Source: Atriophallophorus winterbourni (taxonomy: Eukaryota > Platyhelminthes > Trematoda > Plagiorchiida > Microphallidae). From it: a DNA stretch of 64,000 nt. The notes under the pieces are model-generated. The model was not told where the DNA came from. It ran no database searches and worked only from the letters and a program-made list of their open reading frames with translations. Below are positions 51,501 through 60,500 of this stretch, one piece after another. The stretch is from contig JACCGJ010016511.1 in NCBI GenBank assembly GCA_013407085.1, positions 124,001-188,000 of the forward strand, given 5' to 3'. The translations under genes and the position numbers were made by a program. How positions within the stretch are numbered: position 1 is the first letter of the stretch; each line of letters starts with the position of its first letter.

Positions 51501-54500
51501 CAGGAGCTATTATTTTTTTAATATTTAGAACATGCTACTCACGAGTAACTTCAAACATCAATAAGTGGCATCAGTCAAAACGATGTACGATTGATTGGCA
51601 ACACATTACTATGGCTATATCATTTGAAATAAATTCAGATTCATTCATGCTTAATCGATAATAAGAAACAAACACTAACCTCATAACGATCCCGCAAATT
51701 TTTAACTTGAACGGTGGCTGTATCAAGGGTATCATCAGTAGTCGAGCTGAATTGATCCCCTTCACTATACAGCGCGACTAGCTCCTCAAAAGATCGATTC
51801 ATTTTGGTCAAACAGTTGCGCCCCAGATCCTCGCCACTTTCGAAAAATTCTGAATGTGTGTCCAAATGTTCCTGGATCCAGCCGCTGCTGGCTGCTTGTT
51901 GTTCGTGCTTCCCGAGGACATCATTTTCCAACTGAAGCAAGCGTTCCGCTTCATCCAGCCACTGAGTGAATTCCTCGAGAGATGCGGACAACAAATTTGA
52001 GGCTAGGCGTCTTTTTTCCAGCAGTTCCTCATACTTCTTAGCATTCGCACGGAGTATCTGAAGAAGACAGATGGAGTTAATTTTTCTCAAACGGAAAAAT
52101 TAACGTTAAACTGATCTGAAGACGAACACACCTCGAATTTGCGACGAGCCTCGGCAGTAGCGAGTTCCAACGGGCTCAAATCCACATGGGTTAAGCCTAC
52201 AGATTTGAAATGATTCAATTCTTGTTCGGCTTCAGTCAACGCTTTCTCATGCTGCTCCAAAGCTCGAAAATGTTCCTGTATGGAAACCAACCACGAACAG
52301 ATTTGAAACAACGCAATGATCTCGATCGAGTTAACAGTGAGCAATAAGGGACCCCAACAAAAGTCAAAGCCGGAACTTTTGGAAAAAAGATAAGATACGT
52401 GAAACGAAACACTGTGTTTACAAGCTAGATTGTGACCTGAGTGGTAAAAATATTCGAAAAGGTCTATGCCCATTTTCGTGGAATTAAAGTGGAAAACGAT
52501 CCAAAACAATCGATATTCATGGCCAGTGTGTTAATACTGGCCGTGCCCGGTCACTTATTCGTCAGACCCTTAATCGTCAGACACTTAATCCCCAGGGAAG
52601 GTATTTAAGAGAGGATTTAAGATAAGAAGATATTTAAATGTGTGCAATGACTCTTGAATATGGTACAAGTAGCAAAGGTCGAAGGTCATTAATTTACATG
52701 GGAAACGAGTTTTGGTTCGATAAACAATCAAATAATGGCAATATTAATTGGAGACGTAGTAAGTTTGTCACACACACAAGTGTAGAGCGAGATGAGTTAC
52801 ATCTAACGTTGATATCGTGCGTAATTTCGCACTTCACAATCACCAGTGTAACAAAGAATGAGTTTTGGCGAAGATTGCGGTAGCTAAAATAAAGGAAACA
52901 ATGTTAGAAATTAATACAACCCCCTACGCCTCACGGACTTCGGTCACATTCGGTCTGTCATTAGGCACTCTAATGGCATTACCTCAAAAAGTGCTATCTC
53001 GCGGACACTTAACAGGCATCAAACAGTATAAGAAGGAAAGACCCAACATGCACTCTCCCGTTCCTCCCAAGCGACGCCATGTTTGATGTTCCAACATCCC
53101 ATCATGTGGACATTTCTTAACGGTTTGCGAAAGGATTGCCGACAGCATGTGGTCTCAGTTCTTCAAGCAAGTGCTGGGGTTCATATCAAATAGAAAAAGA
53201 AGTATACTGAAATATGCGCCAGGACATCTCGAGCAATTTAGTGATACTCAACTACGGAAAGATTGAAGTTCTTAAAATTAATTGCATATCTATCCTGCTA
53301 AATAAATTCATTTGAATGTATTCTACATTCTTTAGAAGTTATCAAACTGGGGATTAAATATCTAGGGATTAAGTGTCTGACTATTAAGTGTCAGTAAACC
53401 ACTACTGGCAAGGATGGTATTACTTTCGTCATTTCATTTGTCTATAATCAGTTGGGTTGCCGAGGTCTTTTCACAAACGCGGCATTTTCAAACAACCAAA
53501 TGGCCAAAGCATCGTTTCACGTAACGTGTTCCAAGTCACTGTCACCTTCAATTCAGACCAAATTTCAGTGATGGAAGATTTCAATTTTCGAGTTTCTTGT
53601 GATTACTGCTCGAAATTTGTTTCTCGTTCAAGCTTATCAGCGGTGCAAATCCAGCGGCCTATCGAGACCCGTGGAATTCTCGTTTGTTATATCACGTGAC
53701 CAAACTGTCGAATCGCAGGAAAAGACAAAAATGTGTGGCCACCAAATTAAGCTACAATGGCATCGTAATATTCCACCTCGAGTCAAGTTCAAACTTCTAG
53801 CACCTGGTTAATCGATGAAATTCTCTAGCAATTTAGAGACCTGATCATTGTTCAAGTTGGTTCAGGGCGTAGGGTAATCACGATGATAGCGCAAGCAATA
53901 TTAGTGACTTAATTTTCTATGCTCAACAGAGGCTGGTTTGTTTAAAGCTTTTAAATACGCTATACTTTCTGTCTTAAAATAACTGAAAACGTTTACCAGA
54001 GTTTGCAATATTAAATACTACGCAAGTGACCAATGAAATTTACTTGATTATAATGTATGAAGTTCCAAATTACCTCATTAAACTTATCCCATTAAAACCT
54101 TTAATACTTCATTTTATCATAAGCATTCATCATAAAATTAGTTTCAACGGTTCGCGATAGGACTCGCAACACGAGAAAAAAATTACCTTTAACTTTGATA
54201 TAGCCTCGGTGGATGTTAAACCCGTCAAGTCCCAGCTCAATTCTCCCGTTTGTGCACCCAACAGTTCTTGCGTCAATTCACTATTCTCTATCCAACTATT
54301 GACCGGAGCCAAGTGTAGAGCCAACTCGATGGCTTTCTGTGTGGCGGCTTCGACCTCATCGAGACGCCGCGGAACATCCTGGTTGGTCAATTGATCCAAA
54401 CGCGCCTTCGCGGCATGAACCATCTGCAACAACGAGTCCGCCAGCGCCATATCAATCTGACCACGTTTGGCTGCATCCATCAATTCGTCGGCGGCGCGTA

Positions 54501-57500
54501 AAGCAGTCTGGAAGGTTACAAGAAGAAGCATCAAGAGGGAAGCAACAAAAAGCTTCAATACATTTATCAGAATCGTATCCCTGGAAAATCTCGAACGAGA
54601 AGTTCATCTGCCTGGTGGTCTCAGGAAATGGTTAATCAACTTAGATTACGAAATGGCTCCGTTTCTTTACTTGTGTTATCGCTCAGATAATAATAATATA
54701 CCAAGGGTGTTGCAGAAGGAGGTTGAAGACAAGAGTATGTAGAAGCGCATTCTGGTCGCTGATGTAATATTCTCAAAGCTTTGATTAGAAGAACGGATGA
54801 TTATCGGCCTCGTTAAATAAGTCAACTCCATGAATTTGCAATTCAAGATATCCAACAACTGATCGACCTTGACACGCTTAATATTAACAGCGCAAGCCCG
54901 AAGTGATATATTTGAGCAAAAAACCACGCTGTGCTTAAGGAAACTAGACTATCATTAGTTTGTATAACAAAGAAATCATCTGCCAAGTTTGACACATCTG
55001 TATCTCTGCAAGCTTACCAAATAATCCAACGCTGCTTTTTCTAACAATTCCGAACGCGCATCTTCCAATTGCTTTCTGTACGATGCAGTGGCAGCGTGGG
55101 CTTCATCGACATCTGTCGTTTCGGGCAATACCAGCTCTCGGGTCAGCAGACGCTCGGTGGATTTGATCAAATCATTGATGCGCTGCATCGCATCCGCGTG
55201 AACGTTTTTCAACTGTTCCGCTTGGTCAAGTTCTACTGAGTGAACAACCTTTAAAAATGAAAAAACTGTGTTAGTGGACAAAGGCGAGGTGACGACACCA
55301 TCTAATGCCATTTGGTGTATACAAGCTACTTACGGCTGTGCAAACTTCAGACCAACGTTTATTATACCCTGCCAACTCGTTGTCCAGTGCGGATGCGGTA
55401 CTTAAGTCACACTGACTCATCAATTCGTGCCCAAGGTCATTCAAAGCGGAGATGCGAGCTCGCCAAGCGGACATTTCTTCGTAAAGTTTGGCTCGAGATT
55501 CAGGATTCAATTCCGGTTCGGATAATGCTTGTGCAGCATTGGTTAGCCATGTATCTAGCGACAATTTTTCCTGACAAATAAAAGAAGGATGGTTTTCATT
55601 TCAAATGTCACAAAAGCACACAAATTTGAGGACACTTACCGCTTCAAATCGCTCCCAGTTTTCTTGTAGCAACTGCAGTCGTTTTTCTAATTCGTTCACA
55701 TCAGACCACGAATCCATCCATCTTGTTTTGAATGAATTCAAGAACAAATTTGCCTCGTTTCGTTCGGTCTCTGCGCTGTCGGCAAGCATGTAAGCTCCAC
55801 CACCAGCACTGATCGACACTACTTGACTAGAAAGACGAGCAAATAATTTAAGCTTCGCATCGCCTTGTTCCCAAAGCTGTTCGTAGTGTTGACGGAGTTG
55901 CGCAACTCCTGTGGCTACATCGTCGCGGACCGTAGTAAGCTCGGCCAGTTTGATGAGCTCAGCGTCAATCGATTCCGGGAGATGTTCGGCGGCAAGAAAA
56001 TCCTATCGACAAAAAAATCACGATGTTTCTAAATGCGAGATGGTATAGCTAAAATAGAATCATAGGTTAAATCTTGATCACGAGCAACATGCTCTGAATA
56101 GTAATCTATGCTGATATTTCCGATATCAGGAAACGAAACGGACTACCGATTTGATCCGAAATGGCATTGGCAGTGAGCATTAAAAATAATGCTGAGCACA
56201 GTTAACCGCCATGGACTCGTTAAAAGTTGCTTTTGGAGAAGCTGGCAAATTCCAGGTGTTTGTGCATTACATACCAGTGACTTTTTGGCACGCACTGATA
56301 CTTTCGTTTATTACACAGACCGTGTTGGGTCGGTCAGTCAGTCAATGGGCTTGCTTAATAACGGTTATTGTTCTACCTTACTCACCAGTGCGTTAACTGT
56401 GTTTTCGGATTAAACATGATGTTATTGTTTTCTCTTATTCGACTAAATGGGATGATCCAAACCAGAAGACTGCCTACTCTGGGGTAAAATATCATCGGAA
56501 TACATTGTCATTATGAAATATCTACGCTCACATAACTAAATTTTGCGAAAGAACAAATCTTGGTGACCAGTCAATGACGCGGCGTACCTGGGCGAGGATG
56601 TTCGCCGTAATGCTAGGCTTATTTGGAAGTATTCGTTTTATGGGGTCCAAAAACCTGCTTAACAAGCGTTTAAAAACATTACGTGATATTGTGAAGGTGT
56701 GGAGTACATTAGCGATGAGCGCTAAACAAGAACAGGAAGCGCCGAAAATACCGACGACGACAATTGTGAACCTGTAATAATTCGGATTTCGGAAGGAAAG
56801 AATTAGAACAGTGGGAGCGACAACATCTTTGAAAGTATGCTGAACATCAACCGCTATCGAATAATATGTAAATCTTCAAGGTTGGTCAAACGAGCCCTGC
56901 GTGCATACCGGTTGACACAAAATCGATTGACAAGTCAGATCGAAGTAACAACCGGGCAGGCATACTTGAGGTCAATGTTGTGGTTACTTCGTTAGCGTGT
57001 GTTTTGTTCTACGTCTTGTGTGTAATAAACCCGCTTGATTAATCTCTTGTGTTGTGGGATTCGTGGGTGAATGCGATTAGCGTTGGACAGGTTGGTCTCA
57101 GCGATGAAGTGCGATGAAATGTTCAAGTGGCTGCGGCGGGTGAGATGATTATTGTTGGACCGACGATCCGAATAATTTGATAAAAAGCCAGCTATTCTCC
57201 CGCTGCCACTCGTTAACCAGGAATGACCTGATGCAATCATTTCCGACCTCTCTTCACACCCGATAACAATATGGCAGAGAGCTAAATGCCGCGATGATAA
57301 TGTGTGATGTGAAATCACAAGCCTGATCCAGGCAAAGTGCCGCACAGCCATAGACTGCACGTGGGCTGAGATACTGTCAGGTTGCGATGATAATACGATT
57401 GTCAGTGTGTAAGACAGTGTTGAAGCTATCGCATTATGTCGTTACGTTTTAAAAAAGAAAAAAGGCACAATCGCATTCAAGGGAATTGCAACAAACCAGA

Positions 57501-60500
57501 TTATTAAACGCAGTTGTATATTTCACTTGTATGCTTTCTTTCAAACGTTTGATTACCGGTTTATCCTGTTTCGAGTTACTTAGCACTTTATGTGGATCCA
57601 AATCCGTGCTTCACGATGACAAAGATTCGAATGCATAGGAAACAGCTTCGCCAATACTAAAATGTATCGCCTCTTGCACGGATGTACAATCGTGCAGCAT
57701 TCCTGTGCTGTACGGCTAACATCGTGCTAAATTGATTGGCCAACGGTAGTGAGCGGCATGCTGAAACACGCTGGAGTCTCACTACCATTTCTATTGCTAT
57801 TTCCCCCCTCTAGACCTGGGCCACCCGACAGTATCTTAGCCCACGTGCAGTCTCTGACTGTGCGGCACTTTGCCTGGATCAGGCTTGTGCTTTCATACCA
57901 TACCAAATTGTATCGCCTCAGAAATAAACTGTTAATATGGGGCGAACTAGTCGCTAGGTGAGTTAATTCTCAGGGAGATTTCACAAGGTCGACCTTTCAA
58001 TTCAACTCGTAGAGGATCGCGTGAAGTATCTTCACAACAGTACAAAATTTTAGCCTCATTATTTACCTTGACTTCTTGAACATGCTGCTCTAACTCATCG
58101 CGACCAGCAGGACGATGTGAGTGCCACTGGGAAAGATGCACCCGTAGATCATCCAATTTGTGCGCCAAATTCCATCGCGAAGTTAAACGTTTAAGTCTAC
58201 GTTCAGCAAGCGGGGCATCTAGCTCAATACCGATAAAACGATTCTCCAAGATCGAGACCATGGTTTCTGGTAGACGAATGTCAAGTTTCGCCAGTGCGGT
58301 TGGATCATCTTTAACAGCTTCTGCTTCCGCTTGCAGCTTGGCGTTTTTAGATTTCAGATGATCAAACAATGACCTCATTTCTTTGAAATTGCTTACCGCA
58401 TCCTAAAAGATTGGGGATAAAAAGTTGAGAGGTTGAACCTCGATAGATAAAGCAATTAATAACTTAAACCAGTTTACCTCGTGTGCCTTTAAACATTGTT
58501 GAAGACGTTCATATCGCTCAGCAGGGGTTAGATTTGCAGCGCCGTGTGATGCATCCAAGCCAAGTTGTGAGGCCACATCGGCGTCTTCTAGCAGCCGTTT
58601 TTCGGCACTAGCCAACCACGTACCGATTTGCTTCCATTCGCCAGGCATCGCATCGTCCAACCGCCATCGCCATTCGTCCAACTCTGGTTTGACGCGACTC
58701 CACTCGGCGTCGATTCGGTCCAATTCTTCTGGGCGTAGACCAATCAACAAGCCCTGTTTTTTCCGGTCAGTCAATTCTAACATGTATGCAGTCAGCCCAT
58801 CGTGTTCTAGCTGTGCCTGGACCAGAATCTATACAACAACAACAACAAAAATATATCAATCGAAACGAGTCAGCTTTGTACCCAAATTCCCAAGAATCTT
58901 CATTGAAGCCGACTCATCCTCCAAGGAGATAGTCGCACAAAAGTAAAAGTAAAGTAATCGAAACGACGGGCTATCATGAAAACACTGTAGTGGTTTGAAA
59001 CGACCGGTGAATCAGGTGTATTTTGCTGAGTTATGCGTGTGTATGAAAGCACAAGCCTGATCCAGGCAAAGTGCCGCACAGTCAGAGACTGCACGTGGGC
59101 TAAGATACTGTCAGGTTGCCCAGGCCTAGACAGATATGAGGTGGGAATAGAAATGGTAGTGAGACTCCAGCGTGTTTCAGCATGAAGCTCACTACCGTTG
59201 GCCAATCAATTTAGCACGATGTTAGCCGCACAGCACAGAAATGCTGCACATATTACAATGCTTACGAAACAGGAATCAATTTCACTGCAGCGTCGTTTTG
59301 AAATAAATTCAAACAAAGACCATTTGTAAAGTAAAAACGATGTATTTAAGTGAACTGAAGTGCCGTACAGTCAAGAGACTGCACGGGGGCTAAGATACTG
59401 TCAGGTTGCCCATGCCTAAACATAAATAAAAACAGAAAGTGAATAGGAAAACACCATTACAATTCTAGTTTATATTAATGTTAATTCGGATTCAGTTCTA
59501 ACCACTGTGCGTACCATGATAAAGAGGAAGTGATGAGGCGAGGATGAAGCCTTATAATGAGTGTTTTCATATCAAGGTGGTTGAACTAACAAATGTTGTT
59601 ATAGAAATGCGATCAACAAGGTGGATCGGTAAATATATCCGCAATCTGACGTTCGGTTGTATAACGGATAAGCAAAAATGTGCATGAACACTGAGGTGCA
59701 TGCATTTTACCCTGGCCGATCACCCGATGGACTGATGCTTATCGCACTTGTACACACAACAGAGGAACTTCACAGAATGCAAGGACGTGAATCAAGTTGC
59801 CTTATTCTCGCCTGTCTATCTTAACAACCCCCTGCCAACCATGGCTTGTGTATTTCCTAGGCGACTCCGTTTGTTGGACTAAGCTTCAACGTCAGGAGCA
59901 ATACATTATCCAAAACTTTGTCAAACTATAGTTCACAGCTCTCATTTACATGGCCTTGAAGCCTCATTTTACCGCGATACTTCAGTATCGAAATAACGAG
60001 CGGAAACATTACGAAACCGATTGCAATTGAATGAAAGACGAGCGAGTAAGATTGCAGTTAGAAACTCAGTTGCTTACTTCAAATTCCGTGAATAAATCGG
60101 TTTCCTGTAACGGAGTGTGACGCACGCGAGCGATGAGTTCTTTGATGTTGATCAAAAAAGTACGTTCCTTCTCAGCTTGTTGTTGAGTCAAGTTGGACTG
60201 TGAAAAGAAAACAAAGATTGAATAAAATCCTTGAGATGATGAATCAAAACAGTTGAGTACTACATCTTTGGTACAACGGTTTCTAACCGATGACAACTAT
60301 AAGGTTATAGGGGAGACGGTCTGTTGGGGTCGGCATGCATCAACAATGATCACCTCTGCTTCCAGATGGAGAACCGGGACGATATTTCGCTTCGCGACTG
60401 ATGGCTCTGTGGTCACTTTAATATTCGCCATCGCCCGACACTTGGCGACATTTTTCGCGGCACGACACAGCCGTAATGCAGCGTACGACTTGGCCCGTAC

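Larger units (their letters stand above)
50656..51679 (-). other. Intron w13-w14
   Basis: Carries the repeat B pair with the hammerhead ribozyme. The 51190-51679 part is AT-rich without further signal. Confidence 0.8.
56003..58066 (-). other. Intron w7-w8
   Basis: Holds repeat C copy 2 followed by repeat A copies 4 and 5 in opposite orientations. Copies 4 and 5 share their 5' parts as an inverted pair ~290 bases apart. No exon seen. Confidence 0.75.
58829..60077 (-). other. Intron w5-w6
   Basis: Holds repeat A copies 6 and 7 and the relative of the 1126-1650 foldback element, so about a third of it is transposon-derived. Confidence 0.75.
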
